A DNA stretch of 35,992 nucleotides, from assembly GCA_964450755.1 (NCBI GenBank), contig CAYVDJ010000067.1, forward strand, positions 1 to 35,992, given 5' to 3'. Source of the DNA: JAADDG01 sp964450755. Its GTDB lineage: Bacteria; Campylobacterota; Campylobacteria; Campylobacterales; JAADDG01. Shown here piece by piece: positions 25,432-33,859 of this stretch. A program made the position numbers and the translations under genes. Position 1 is the stretch's first letter, and every line of letters starts with the position of its first letter. The notes under the pieces were generated by a model. That model did not search any database, was not told where the DNA came from, and saw nothing but the letters and a program-made list of their open reading frames with translations.

Positions 25432-25674
25432 ATGGAAAAGATTTTAAACTGTATCGATTCTTATATAAAAGATTTAGAAAAAGAGATCATGGACATTGTA
25501 GGCGATCAGAAGATAGAATTAACCCGTAAAAATCAGCTGATGGAACCGATAGCTGATCAAAAAAAGGTTTTGATGATAACAAAAGATGCGCTTTTAAATA
25601 TAAAAAACAAAAAATATGAAGCAAAATGTAAAATGGGAGAGCTGAATTTAAAAAACAGCCAAAAAATCCGATAA
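25432..25674 (+). CDS. Small charged, probably coiled-coil hypothetical protein
   Basis: The 80-residue product has no signal peptide or membrane segment. It is mostly helix-forming and rich in Lys, Glu and Ile (DLEKEIMDIV...KNQLMEPIADQKK), so a short coiled coil is likely. A GGAT ribosome-binding site precedes the ATG. It begins 44 bp after the antiporter gene and ends 29 bp before the dUTPase gene, suggesting cotranscription. I do not recognise a family. Confidence 0.65.
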   Translation: MEKILNCIDSYIKDLEKEIMDIVGDQKIELTRKNQLMEPIADQKKVLMITKDALLNIKNKKYEAKCKMGELNLKNSQKIR

Positions 25675-25703
25675 ATGATCTAAAAAAGTAAAAGGTAAAA
25701 ACA

Positions 25704-26411
25704 ATGACACATAAAAATATGATAAGAGAGATGCTCTTTCTTCAACAAAAACTGAATGATGAAACAAACGGTGAAGGTTGGGAAAAGGGTTACAATAAAT
25801 TCGGAAGAATTATCAACTGGAACAGATGTATCTATATGGAGTGCGCAGAGCTTATCGACAGTTTCAACTGGAAACACTGGAAAGATATCGGCGCAAAAGA
25901 ACCCGACTGGGAAAATATAAAAATAGAAGTTGTTGATATATGGCATTTTATCATGAGTTTGGGACTTGAATATTATCATAATCACAAAGTCGGAAATATC
26001 GATGATCTGGTAGAACTCATCGTAGAATCCAAATATTTCAATCTCTTTTGCGAAGAACCTTACAGTACGAAAAACAAAAACCACCTTGCTCAGATGGAGA
26101 TTATAAATTACACCGAAGATGTTATGAGAGATGCTCTAAACAGAGATGGAAAAAGTTTTTACAAACTGATAGATGACTTTTTTATTCTTTCTCTTCATTG
26201 CGGAGTCAATGTCGAAGTACTTTATAAATTTTATATAGCAAAAAATATTTTAAATCAATTCCGTCAAGACCATGGCTACAAAGAGGGAACTTACAAAAAG
26301 GTTATAAACGGAGTAGAAGATAATGTTATAATGCTTGATATTATGAATAAAAAAGGAGCTCTTAGCGCAAAAGAGCTGTATGAGGAACTGAAAAAAGTTT
26401 ATGAAGGATAG
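25704..26411 (+). CDS. dut: Dimeric dUTPase (all-alpha NTP pyrophosphatase)
   Basis: The enzyme hydrolyses dUTP to dUMP, keeping uracil out of DNA and supplying thymidylate synthesis. The 235-residue all-helical protein is of the dimeric, Campylobacter/trypanosome type and not the usual trimeric Dut. It has the metal-binding ECAELIDSFNWKHWK (about 51-65) and EVVDIWHF (about 77-84) motifs, with conserved EWxKGYxKF-like and GVNVEVLYKFYIAKN segments. I recall the same gene beside an EI24-like gene in C. jejuni (Cj1451-Cj1452). The next gene starts 3 bases after its stop. Confidence 0.9.
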   Translation: MTHKNMIREMLFLQQKLNDETNGEGWEKGYNKFGRIINWNRCIYMECAELIDSFNWKHWKDIGAKEPDWENIKIEVVDIWHFIMSLGLEYYHNHKVGNIDDLVELIVESKYFNLFCEEPYSTKNKNHLAQMEIINYTEDVMRDALNRDGKSFYKLIDDFFILSLHCGVNVEVLYKFYIAKNILNQFRQDHGYKEGTYKKVINGVEDNVIMLDIMNKKGALSAKELYEELKKVYEG

Positions 26412-26414
26412 ATA

Positions 26415-27170
26415 TTGAAAGATCTCGGCACCGTCATCAAAAAAAGCATCAACGACTTCTTCTCTTCCCCTTTTTTGGGAATGAGTATTCTGCCTTTTGT
26501 GCTAACTACAATGATACTCTTTGGAATTTTTCTTTATATAGGAGGAGAGTTTTTTCAATTTTTGAGTGCTGATTTTGATAACGGAATAGTGCCTTTTATA
26601 GATCCCACAGCTCATCCGTTTATCACTTCGATCCTTGCTTTTTCTTTTGTAAAATGGATAGTTATAACCTTCTTCTATCTGATAGGAGGAGCATTCATCA
26701 TCCTTGTCTCGGTTATAACGGCAACTTTGATAATCGGCTTTTTTACTCCAAAAATCGTAAAAGTTCTAAGAGAGAGACATTACAGCGATATAAAGTTAAA
26801 ATCAGATTTTACCACAACAACAATTATCTGGCTCTATATCAAACTGATAGCGGCTTTTATCGGTCTTATGCTTTTGTGTATCCCCCTGCTTTTACTGCCC
26901 GGAGTAAATCTTTTGATATTTAATATCCCCTTTTATTATCTTTTTCACAATATGCTTGTTATAGATGTGGCATCAAACATAAATACCCAACAAGAGTATA
27001 AGATCATCAAGAAAAATACAAGGGGTATGTTGTATGGGGCTACGATGACTTTTTATATTCTCTCGCTGATTCCGTTGGTGGGTATGATTTTTACCGTACT
27101 TTTTGTTATAGCGATATCACATATCATGTTTTTAAAAACAAGGGAGATAAGGAGGCAGGAAGTGAGATAA
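26415..27170 (+). CDS. EI24/CysZ-like integral membrane protein
   Basis: The 251-residue product has about five or six hydrophobic segments (about 22-45, 72-105, 135-165, 168-185, 205-240). The N-terminal SINDFFSSPFLGMSILP element and the LLLPGVNLLIFNIPFYYLFHNML block are typical of EI24-domain proteins. E. coli CysZ, a sulfate transporter, belongs to the wider family, but a sulfate role here is unproven. The start is TTG 26415 with GAAGGA upstream. It is coupled to dut, and its stop codon lies within the left arm and loop of the terminator hairpin. Confidence 0.8.
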   Translation: MKDLGTVIKKSINDFFSSPFLGMSILPFVLTTMILFGIFLYIGGEFFQFLSADFDNGIVPFIDPTAHPFITSILAFSFVKWIVITFFYLIGGAFIILVSVITATLIIGFFTPKIVKVLRERHYSDIKLKSDFTTTTIIWLYIKLIAAFIGLMLLCIPLLLLPGVNLLIFNIPFYYLFHNMLVIDVASNINTQQEYKIIKKNTRGMLYGATMTFYILSLIPLVGMIFTVLFVIAISHIMFLKTREIRRQEVR

Positions 27171-27186
27171 AAATCTCACTTGTTTT
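27160..27186 (+). terminator. Intrinsic terminator after the EI24 gene
   Basis: A perfect 9-bp inverted repeat AAGTGAGAT / ATCTCACTT with an AAAA loop is followed by GTTTTATTT. It ends the plus-strand dut-EI24 transcript between convergent genes. In the other direction the stem is followed by CCTGCC, so it does not serve accA well. Confidence 0.75.
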
Positions 27187-28138
27187 ATTTGGAGTTTTCC
27201 TCTTTTTCGGCAAAAGCGCCTTTTGAGATCAGTTTTTGATATCTCTTTTCCAATCTCTCTTCATCACTCATTTCGTCCAACTCTTTAATAGAATTTAAAA
27301 AATACTCTTTAAGAGCCTTGATCGCTCCGCTTTTGTCTCTGTGCGCTCCCACGATCGGTTCATCCACAACATCATCTATCAGAGAGAGTTCTTTTAGATC
27401 ATCGGGTGTAATCTTCATGGCTTTTGTGGCACTCTCTACTTTTGAAGGGTCATTCCAGAGTATTGCAGCACAGCCTTCGGGAGAGATTACGCTAAATACC
27501 GAATATCTCATCATAGAGAGTTTGTCGCCCACTCCGATAGCCAAAGCACCGCCGCTTCCGCCCTCTCCTATAACGATAGAGACAATTTTGCTCTTTAATG
27601 CGCTCAGTTCAAAAAGATTTCTGGCGATAGCCTCACTCTGCCCTCTCTCTTCGGCACCGATACCCGGATAAGCGCCCGGAGTATCTATCAAAAACAAAAT
27701 AGGGAGATTGAACTTTTCAGCCATTTTGGCAACTCTCAGAGCTTTTCTGTAACCCTCTGGATGAGGCATACCGAAATTTCTCATCAATTTGTTTTTAGTG
27801 CCTCTTCCTTTCTGTTCTCCGATTACAACCACTTTTACATCATCTATATATCCAAGATAACATACTATCGCAGGATCATCTCTAAAAGTTCTGTCTCCGT
27901 GGATCTCATGATAGTCATGCATCATCATTCTGATATAATCAAGAGCATAAGCGCGATCAGGATGACGCGCCAACTGCAACTTTTGATAATCAGAGAGATT
28001 TTTATAGGTTTTGGAGATCTCTTTTTCCAAATTTTTTTCAAGAATCTCTACGGCGTCTATATCACCTTTGATTTTTGCATTTTTGATATCTTCATCAATC
28101 TGCTTGATGCCTTTTTCAAAATCTAAATAAATTGCCAT
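27185..28138 (-). CDS. accA: Acetyl-CoA carboxylase carboxyltransferase subunit alpha
   Basis: AccA with AccD transfers the carboxyl group from biotin carboxyl carrier protein to acetyl-CoA, giving malonyl-CoA for fatty-acid synthesis. The 317-residue product is full length and carries the alpha-subunit markers: LARHPDRAYALDYI, DRTFRDDPAIVCYLG, RNFGMPHPEGYRKALR, the oxyanion region DTPGAYPGIGAEERGQSEAIA, and IGEGGSGGALAIGVGD. It lies 11 bp after fabF on the same strand; accD is not in the window. Confidence 0.96.
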   Translation of the reverse strand: MAIYLDFEKGIKQIDEDIKNAKIKGDIDAVEILEKNLEKEISKTYKNLSDYQKLQLARHPDRAYALDYIRMMMHDYHEIHGDRTFRDDPAIVCYLGYIDDVKVVVIGEQKGRGTKNKLMRNFGMPHPEGYRKALRVAKMAEKFNLPILFLIDTPGAYPGIGAEERGQSEAIARNLFELSALKSKIVSIVIGEGGSGGALAIGVGDKLSMMRYSVFSVISPEGCAAILWNDPSKVESATKAMKITPDDLKELSLIDDVVDEPIVGAHRDKSGAIKALKEYFLNSIKELDEMSDEERLEKRYQKLISKGAFAEKEENSK

Positions 28139-28149
28139 TTAATACCTTG

Positions 28150-29364
28150 TCAGATCTTTTTAAAAACTAAAGAACCGTTTGTTCCGCCAAATCCAAAAGA
28201 GTTACTCATAACGATATTGAGTTCACTCTCTCTGGCAACATTTGGTACATAATCAAGATCACAATCCGGATCAGGAGTTTCATAGTTGATAGTAGGAGGA
28301 ATTACACCGTCTCTTATAGCAAGGAGTGATATAACAGCTTCATTGACTCCTGCCGCTCCTAGACAGTGACCAATCTGCCCTTTTGTAGAACTTATAACAG
28401 GTACATCAGAACCAAACAGTTTTTTAACAGCCATCGTTTCATAAAGGTCATTATATTTCGTACTTGTCCCGTGAGCATTTATATAATCAACTTTCACATT
28501 TCCAGCCATATTCAAAGCAGCTTTCATAGCGCGATATGCTCCCTCACCTTCGGGTGCCGGAGTAGTGATGTGATTTGCATCACCGCTTTCACCAAATCCT
28601 ATTATCTCAGCATATATTTTCGCACCTCTTTTTTTCGCTGCCTCATACTCTTCCAATACCAAAGAACCGGCTCCTTCACCGATAACAAAACCGTCTCTCT
28701 CTTTGTCAAACGGTCTTGAAGCCTTTTTGGGATCGTCATTTCTCGTAGAGAGAGCTTTCATAGCGGCAAAACCGCCTACACCGATAGCGCATATGGCAGC
28801 CTCGGCTCCGACTACGAGCATTCTGTCCGCACCGTTTAACATGATCGTTTTTACAGCTTCGCTGATAGCGTGGGTTCCCGCCGCACATGCAGTTACGGAA
28901 GAGAGATTCGGTCCTTTTAAACCGTGTTCTATCGAAACAAAACCACCCAGCATATTCACAAGAGCCGAAGGGATAAAAAACGGAGAAATCCTTTTTGGTC
29001 CTCTCTCATGACATACGATAGAGTTTTTTTCAATATTGGTCAATCCCCCTATACCGGAAGCGGAACTGATACCAAAACGCTCCGCTTCAAACGAATCAAA
29101 TTTGGCATCCGCCATTGCTTCCTGAGCCGCTTTTATACCAAGCTGAATAAATCTGTCGGCTTTTTTGACCTCTTTGGGATTCATAACGGTTTTTGGATCA
29201 AAATCGGTAATTTCACCGGCAATTCTTACTGTTTGATTTGAAGCATCAAATAGAGTAATACTTTTAATGCCACATTCTCCGTTTACTATAGCCTTAAAAG
29301 AACTCTCTTTATCCTGTCCTACACAGTTTATCATCCCCAAGCCGGTTACTACAACTCTTCTCAA
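28150..29364 (-). CDS. fabF: 3-oxoacyl-ACP synthase II
   Basis: FabF condenses malonyl-ACP with acyl-ACP in fatty-acid elongation. The 404-residue product has the Cys-His-His triad in the usual contexts: TACAAGTHAI (nucleophile Cys), NAHGTSTKYND and GHCLGAAGVNEA. It ends in SNSFGFGGTNGSLVF. No ATG fits; the start is TTG 29364 with AAAGGAG at about 6 bases. It follows acpP after a 72-bp gap containing a hairpin, which may set the ratio of acpP to fabF expression. Confidence 0.96.
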   Translation of the reverse strand: MRRVVVTGLGMINCVGQDKESSFKAIVNGECGIKSITLFDASNQTVRIAGEITDFDPKTVMNPKEVKKADRFIQLGIKAAQEAMADAKFDSFEAERFGISSASGIGGLTNIEKNSIVCHERGPKRISPFFIPSALVNMLGGFVSIEHGLKGPNLSSVTACAAGTHAISEAVKTIMLNGADRMLVVGAEAAICAIGVGGFAAMKALSTRNDDPKKASRPFDKERDGFVIGEGAGSLVLEEYEAAKKRGAKIYAEIIGFGESGDANHITTPAPEGEGAYRAMKAALNMAGNVKVDYINAHGTSTKYNDLYETMAVKKLFGSDVPVISSTKGQIGHCLGAAGVNEAVISLLAIRDGVIPPTINYETPDPDCDLDYVPNVARESELNIVMSNSFGFGGTNGSLVFKKI

Positions 29365-29407
29365 AACATCTCCTTTAATACCAATTTATCTGCTTTTATA
29401 TTTTATC

Positions 29408-29432
29408 AAAGAGAAACTAAAAGTTTCTCTTT
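29408..29432. terminator. Hairpin between acpP and fabF, probable partial terminator
   Basis: A 10-bp perfect inverted repeat AAAGAGAAAC / GTTTCTCTTT with a 5-base loop lies directly after the acpP stop. In the direction of acpP transcription (minus) it is followed by GATAAAATAT, a poor U-tract, so leaky termination or mRNA 3'-end protection is plausible. In the plus direction it has a strong T-run, but no plus-strand gene feeds it. Confidence 0.6.
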
Positions 29433-29436
29433 TTTT

Positions 29437-29670
29437 TTACGATTTATGTTCTTCTATATATTTAATTGCGTCACCTACGGTTGCTATTTTTTCCGCATCC
29501 GCATCCGGAATCTCTATATCAAATTTCTCTTCAAGAGCCATAACCAACTCAACAACATCCAAAGAGTCAGCACCTAAATTTTCAACAAATTTAGAATCCT
29601 CTTTTACCTCATCCGGATTTACATTTAGTTGTTCTACAACAACCTCTTTAACTTCATCAAATAGTGCCAT
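29437..29670 (-). CDS. acpP: Acyl carrier protein
   Basis: The 77-residue acidic protein carries growing acyl chains on a phosphopantetheine attached to Ser36 in the GADSLD motif. Length and sequence (NLGADSLDVVELVMALEEKF) are standard. AAAGGAG lies six to seven bases before the ATG, a strong ribosome-binding site, as expected for an abundant protein. It sits between fabG (93 bp upstream) and fabF, the common order. The 93-bp gap may hold its own promoter; the best -10 candidate reads TAAAAT at 29705-29700, with low certainty. Confidence 0.97.
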   Translation of the reverse strand: MALFDEVKEVVVEQLNVNPDEVKEDSKFVENLGADSLDVVELVMALEEKFDIEIPDADAEKIATVGDAIKYIEEHKS

Positions 29671-29763
29671 AAATCACTCCTTTAAAAAATAATTCGCTAA
29701 TTTTATCGAAAAAAATCTTGAAATATACTTTTTTTCTGCCATAAGTTAAGAAAAAAAGATTTT

Positions 29764-30507
29764 TTACATATACATTCCGCCATTAACACGCAAAATCTCA
29801 CCCGTTATATAGGAGGAAGAATCACTTAGCAAGAAAGCAATCGCTTCTGCCACCTCTTTTGGAGATCCGAATCTTTTTAGAGGTATCTTCTGTTCATAAG
29901 CTTTTATAACATCCTCTTTTAACTTCTTTGTCATATCCGTTTGTATAAAACCTGGTGTTACGGCATTGAATCTAATCCCCCTTGCAGCACCTTCAAGAGC
30001 GAAACTTTTTGTCATCGCATTTAAAGCGCCTTTACTTGCCGAGTAGTTCACCTGTCCGGCATTTCCGCTCTCTCCTACTATTGAAGAGACATTTACAACA
30101 CTGCCGAATCTCTTTTTGCTCATCACTTTCAATGCTTCTCTGCATCCTGTAAATGCAGAAGTCAGATTTGTTTCAATCACCGATTCAAAATCCTCTTTTT
30201 TCATTCTGATAGCAAGTTTGTCATTTGTTATACCGGCATTGTTTACAAGATATGAAAGTTCCCCGTCACTCTCTACAATCGTTTTTATCGCATCAATAAA
30301 AGCTTCTTCATCGGTTATATCAAACTTTATAACAGCTGCTTTTTGTCCTAGACTCTCTATCTCTTCTTTCAACTCATCCGCCAAAGCGGGATCTGATCTG
30401 TAGTTTATCCACACTTTAAGCCCGTAAGATGCCAAAGTCTTTGCTATCTCTTTTCCTATACCTTTGGTTGCTCCTGTAACCAGAACATTTGATCCGCTAA
30501 ATTGCAT
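29764..30507 (-). CDS. fabG: 3-oxoacyl-ACP reductase
   Basis: FabG is the NADPH-dependent reductase of the fatty-acid cycle. The 247-residue short-chain dehydrogenase has TGATKGIGKEIA (cofactor loop), NNAGITNDKL, the catalytic Ser in VNVSSIVGE, YSASKGAL (Tyr and Lys) and the C-terminal ITGEILRVNGGMYM, a typical FabG ending. A GGAG ribosome-binding site precedes the ATG. It starts 9 bases after gpmI. Confidence 0.95.
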   Translation of the reverse strand: MQFSGSNVLVTGATKGIGKEIAKTLASYGLKVWINYRSDPALADELKEEIESLGQKAAVIKFDITDEEAFIDAIKTIVESDGELSYLVNNAGITNDKLAIRMKKEDFESVIETNLTSAFTGCREALKVMSKKRFGSVVNVSSIVGESGNAGQVNYSASKGALNAMTKSFALEGAARGIRFNAVTPGFIQTDMTKKLKEDVIKAYEQKIPLKRFGSPKEVAEAIAFLLSDSSSYITGEILRVNGGMYM

Positions 30508-30516
30508 ATTTCTCCT

Positions 30517-31992
30517 TTATATTAAAGCTTCATCCATTTCATCAGGTTTTGAAAGTCCCATCAGTTTTAAAACCGTAGGTGCTATATTGTTCAGCCCTCC
30601 GTTTTTTACCTCTTTGACATTCTCATCTATCACAAAACAGAAAACATCAAGCGTTGTATGATTTGTCAGGATATTTCCGTTTTCATCTTTCATCTTCTCG
30701 ACATTTCCGTGATCACTTGTGATAACCACGGAATAATCTTTCTCCTTTGCCACATCAAGTATCTTTCCTATCTCTTTATCGACACTCTCAACAGCTGTTT
30801 TTCCCGCTTCAAAATCTCCGGTATGTCCCACCATATCGCCGTTTGCAAAATTGACCACGACAAAATCATACTCCTCTTTCATCGCTTTTCTGACCGCTTC
30901 TCCAACTTCCGGCGCACTCATTTGAGGTTGCATATCGTAGGTTTTTACTTTGGGACTTGGTATCAAAACTCTTGTTTCGTTTTTAAAAGGCTCTTCCACC
31001 CCACCGTTGAAAAAGAAGGTAACATGAGCATATTTTTCTGTTTCAGCCGTATGAAGCTGAGAGAGTCCTTCACGACTTATCACTTCTGCCAAAGTGTTTT
31101 TGGGCAAAGTGGTCGGAAACAAAACAGGATAAGGAAAAGTTTTGTCATATTCGGTCATCGTAACCACATTTACTTTGATGGGTTTTCTTTCAAACTCACA
31201 AAAGCTTTCATCACCGATAGCGGTAGTTATCTCTCTTGCCCTGTCACTTCTGAAGTTTGCAAAAACAACTCCGTCTCCATCTTTCATCCCTTCATATCCT
31301 TCAAATGCCACAGGCTCTACAAACTCATCGGTTATCTCTTTTTCGTATGACTCTTTCAGATAATTTAAAGGTTCAAGAGAGATTTTTGGTTTTGCATTTA
31401 CTATCGCATCATAACCTCTTTTGACCCTCTCCCATCTGTTGTCTCTGTCCATTGTATAAAATCTTCCGCTGATCGTCGCTATGGAGATATTTTCATCAAG
31501 TTCTTTTTGAAGCTGTTTTACATACTCTATACCGCTTTTTGGATCAACATCTCTGCCGTCGGTTATAACATGCACAAAGACTTTTTTGCCTCTTTTTGAA
31601 GCGATCTTCGCAACTCCGATAATATGTTCTATATGAGAATGAACACCCCCATCACTTAAAAGCCCTATGATATGAACTCTTTTGGAACTATCCAAAAGTT
31701 CATTTAAAACTCTGTTTTTCTCCAAAGTTTTGTCATTTAGAGCTTTTGTGATTTTTACAAGATTTTGATACAAAATCCTTCCGCTTCCTATCGTCATATG
31801 TCCCACTTCACTGTTTCCCATCTGACCTTCGGGCAGTCCGACAGAAAGACCGGAAGTTTTGACAAGAGAATATGGAACATTCTTAAAAAGATAATCGTAT
31901 GTTTTTTTATTTGCCTGACAAAAGGCATTGTTTTGACAGCTTGGATTGTATCCTATGCCGTCTGTTATGATCAGTAATGCTTTTTTCCCCAT
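30517..31992 (-). CDS. gpmI: Cofactor-independent phosphoglycerate mutase
   Basis: The enzyme interconverts 3- and 2-phosphoglycerate using manganese and a phosphoserine intermediate. The 491-residue product is of the alkaline-phosphatase superfamily: metal-binding D11 in IITDGIG, catalytic S61 in GNSEVGHMTIGSGR, HVITDGRDVDP, SGRFYTMDRDNRWER, FANGDMVGHTG, and SDHGNVEKM near the C-terminus. It is divergent from mraY and cotranscribed with fabG. AAAAGGGG lies before the ATG. Confidence 0.96.
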   Translation of the reverse strand: MGKKALLIITDGIGYNPSCQNNAFCQANKKTYDYLFKNVPYSLVKTSGLSVGLPEGQMGNSEVGHMTIGSGRILYQNLVKITKALNDKTLEKNRVLNELLDSSKRVHIIGLLSDGGVHSHIEHIIGVAKIASKRGKKVFVHVITDGRDVDPKSGIEYVKQLQKELDENISIATISGRFYTMDRDNRWERVKRGYDAIVNAKPKISLEPLNYLKESYEKEITDEFVEPVAFEGYEGMKDGDGVVFANFRSDRAREITTAIGDESFCEFERKPIKVNVVTMTEYDKTFPYPVLFPTTLPKNTLAEVISREGLSQLHTAETEKYAHVTFFFNGGVEEPFKNETRVLIPSPKVKTYDMQPQMSAPEVGEAVRKAMKEEYDFVVVNFANGDMVGHTGDFEAGKTAVESVDKEIGKILDVAKEKDYSVVITSDHGNVEKMKDENGNILTNHTTLDVFCFVIDENVKEVKNGGLNNIAPTVLKLMGLSKPDEMDEALI

Positions 31993-32041
31993 AAAACCCC
32001 TTTTAAAATTTTAAAATCATATTTTTTAAGCATAATTGTAC

Positions 32042-32047
32042 TATAAT
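32042..32047 (+). promoter_or_regulatory. Probable -10 box for mraY
   Basis: TATAAT lies about 46 bases before the mraY ATG at 32093, in the 100-bp spacer between divergent gpmI and mraY. No clear -35 is present. Confidence 0.45.
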
Positions 32048-32092
32048 TTAACCTTTGTAATTTTAAAAATTTTAATTTTTTCAAGGAAACAG

Positions 32093-33154
32093 ATGTTTTA
32101 TTTGTTATACAGTTACTTTGATATCAATATATTTCATTATATCACCCTAAGAGCAGGTATCAGTTTTTTTATCTCCTTTTTACTGACAATCTATCTGATG
32201 CCATATTTTATAAAATGGGCAAAAAGCAAAAATGCAAGTCAGCCCATCTATGACAAAGCCCCGAAAAACCATATAGATAAAGCCAAAACTCCCACGATGG
32301 GAGGAGTTGTATTTATAAGCGCAACTCTTATCTCAACATTTTTGACGGCAAAACTCGATAATTTTTTTGTGATAGGTTCCGTAACCGTCATACTCTTTTT
32401 TGCCGCTATCGGTTTCAAAGATGATATAGCCAAAATAACAGGAAATGACAATCAAGCCGGTCTCTCTCCAAAAATCAAACTTTTCTTTCAGATAGGAGCG
32501 GCTTTTGCCGTAGGCGCATTTTTGTATTTTACATCCCTAAACAGTGATTTTTATATACCTTTTTATAAATATCCTCTTTTTGATATGAAAATATTTGCCA
32601 TTTTGTTTTGGACTCTTGTCATAGTATCTACAAGCAATGCTGTAAATCTCACAGACGGTCTTGACGGTTTGGCAACAGTTCCTTCAATCTTTTCACTCTT
32701 TTCCCTCTCTATTTTTGCATATCTCTGCGGACACGCAATATTCAGCAGTTATCTTCTTTTGCCAAATATCAAAGGAGTAGGAGAAACAGCTATCGTTGCT
32801 TTTGGACTGCTTGGCGCACTTTTGGGCTTTTTGTGGTACAACTGCCACCCAGCACAGGTTTTTATGGGAGATACGGGCAGTTTGAGCATAGGAGCTTTTA
32901 TAGGATATATGGCAGTTATCACAAAAAACGAAATACTTCTCATCGTTATAGGTTTTATCTTCGTGCTTGAAACGGTTTCTGTCATACTTCAGGTAGGAAG
33001 TTTCAAAACAAGAAAAAAGAGAGTATTTCACATGGCACCTATACACCACCATTTCGAGATAAAAGGCTGGGTGGAAAACAAAATCATTGTAAGATTTTGG
33101 ATCATAGCTCTTCTTTCAAATATCATAGCACTTATAACGATAAAGATAAGATAG
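32093..33154 (+). CDS. mraY: Phospho-N-acetylmuramoyl-pentapeptide transferase
   Basis: MraY makes lipid I from UDP-MurNAc-pentapeptide and undecaprenyl phosphate at the inner membrane. The 353-residue product has about ten membrane segments and all signatures: KTPTMGGVVF, the Asp pair in GFKDDIAK, SNAVNLTDGLDGLAT, FMGDTGSLSIGAF, and the HHHFEIKGW box near the end. I use ATG 32093, preceded by CAAGGAAAC; an in-frame start 57 bp upstream would overlap the promoter. murD, its usual downstream neighbour, is absent; the toxin-antitoxin island begins right after the stop. Confidence 0.95.
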   Translation: MFYLLYSYFDINIFHYITLRAGISFFISFLLTIYLMPYFIKWAKSKNASQPIYDKAPKNHIDKAKTPTMGGVVFISATLISTFLTAKLDNFFVIGSVTVILFFAAIGFKDDIAKITGNDNQAGLSPKIKLFFQIGAAFAVGAFLYFTSLNSDFYIPFYKYPLFDMKIFAILFWTLVIVSTSNAVNLTDGLDGLATVPSIFSLFSLSIFAYLCGHAIFSSYLLLPNIKGVGETAIVAFGLLGALLGFLWYNCHPAQVFMGDTGSLSIGAFIGYMAVITKNEILLIVIGFIFVLETVSVILQVGSFKTRKKRVFHMAPIHHHFEIKGWVENKIIVRFWIIALLSNIIALITIKIR

Positions 33155-33182
33155 AAACTCTGACCATGTTAGTTCATTTTTC
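33155..33182. repeat. Direct repeat copy A at the left end of the TA island
   Basis: Starting at the base after the mraY stop, the sequence fits AAACTC-n3-CCRTGTTAGYTCATT and continues into TTTC. A matching copy lies at 33954-33980 in the same orientation. The two copies flank the MazEF-like module. Confidence 0.5.
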
Positions 33183-33228
33183 TCCTGTGTGTCGTTATCC
33201 TAATAATAACTTGAATACTTAAAAAAAA

Positions 33229-33549
33229 TTAGAATGTAAACATCTCTACTAACAAATCAGCTATCTCTTTAGCCCTTTTTTCTTCTACAACTCCAATTTT
33301 TTTAGTCAGTCTTGATTTATCAACTGTCCTTATTTGGTCTAACAAAACTAAACCGTTTTTATCTTGAAAACTTATTTTAGGTCTAAATATAAAATCAAAA
33401 CCTTTACTTGTAAGTGGGGCTATAATAACAGTTTTTAAAATGTTCATCTCATTTGGAGAAACAACTATACAAGGTCTTGTTTTTTGTATCTCTGAACCAA
33501 CAGTGGGATTTAGTTTTACTAAATATATCTCATATCTTAAAACCCTCAC
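33229..33549 (-). CDS. MazF/PemK-family endoribonuclease toxin
   Basis: The 106-residue product is a MazF-fold toxin, which in studied members cleaves mRNA at short sequences. It shows LRYEIYLVKLNPTVGSEIQKTRPCIVVS, with the GSEIQKTRP loop and catalytic Arg, the TVIIAPLTS strand, and VLLDQIRTVDKSRL, where Asp-Gln-Ile-Arg-Thr is a family hallmark. The start is GTG 33549, directly after the antitoxin TAA, with GGAGTGG as ribosome-binding site. It is the second gene of the pair. Confidence 0.9.
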   Translation of the reverse strand: MRVLRYEIYLVKLNPTVGSEIQKTRPCIVVSPNEMNILKTVIIAPLTSKGFDFIFRPKISFQDKNGLVLLDQIRTVDKSRLTKKIGVVEEKRAKEIADLLVEMFTF

Positions 33550-33804
33550 TTACCACTCCCACTCATCAAGTTCTTCATCTAACCAATCTTGTAAAATAGC
33601 TTCATCTTCTTGAGTATGTTTTGATAAAACCTCTTTTATATTTTTTTCCCAATCTTTTCTTGATACTTTTTTAACAGGTTTTAAAAGTAAACCATCTTTA
33701 GTTACTTCAAACTCTATCTCACTATTTTCAAGTTTGGCTTGTTTTATGATAGGTTTTGGAATCCTGATACCTTGTGAATTACCAATCTTTGTGAGCATTG
33801 TCAT
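33550..33804 (-). CDS. MazE/AbrB-type antitoxin
   Basis: The 84-residue product begins with a SpoVT-AbrB DNA-binding domain (LTKIGNSQGIRIPKPII, about 4-20, with the EFEVTKDGLLLKP strand pair). It ends in an acidic tail (DEAILQDWLDEELDEWEW) expected to bind and block the MazF toxin. It is the first gene of the pair, with AAGGAG before the ATG and a consensus sigma-70 promoter just upstream, which it probably represses. Confidence 0.9.
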   Translation of the reverse strand: MTMLTKIGNSQGIRIPKPIIKQAKLENSEIEFEVTKDGLLLKPVKKVSRKDWEKNIKEVLSKHTQEDEAILQDWLDEELDEWEW

Positions 33805-33830
33805 GATAGCTCCTTATGGCATTTTTAGTA

Positions 33831-33859
33831 ATTATATTGTAATAACTATATTTTGTCAA
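33831..33859 (-). promoter_or_regulatory. Consensus sigma-70 promoter of the MazEF-like module
   Basis: On the minus strand TTGACA (33859-33854), a 17-base spacer and TATAAT (33836-33831) match the textbook consensus exactly. It lies 27 bases upstream of the antitoxin ATG. Confidence 0.85.

Noticed and set aside
30658..31350. 230-codon plus-strand open frame
   Set aside because: It is antisense to gpmI, whose motifs are intact across the whole region; the translation is Phe/Ser/His-rich as shadow frames in this genome are.
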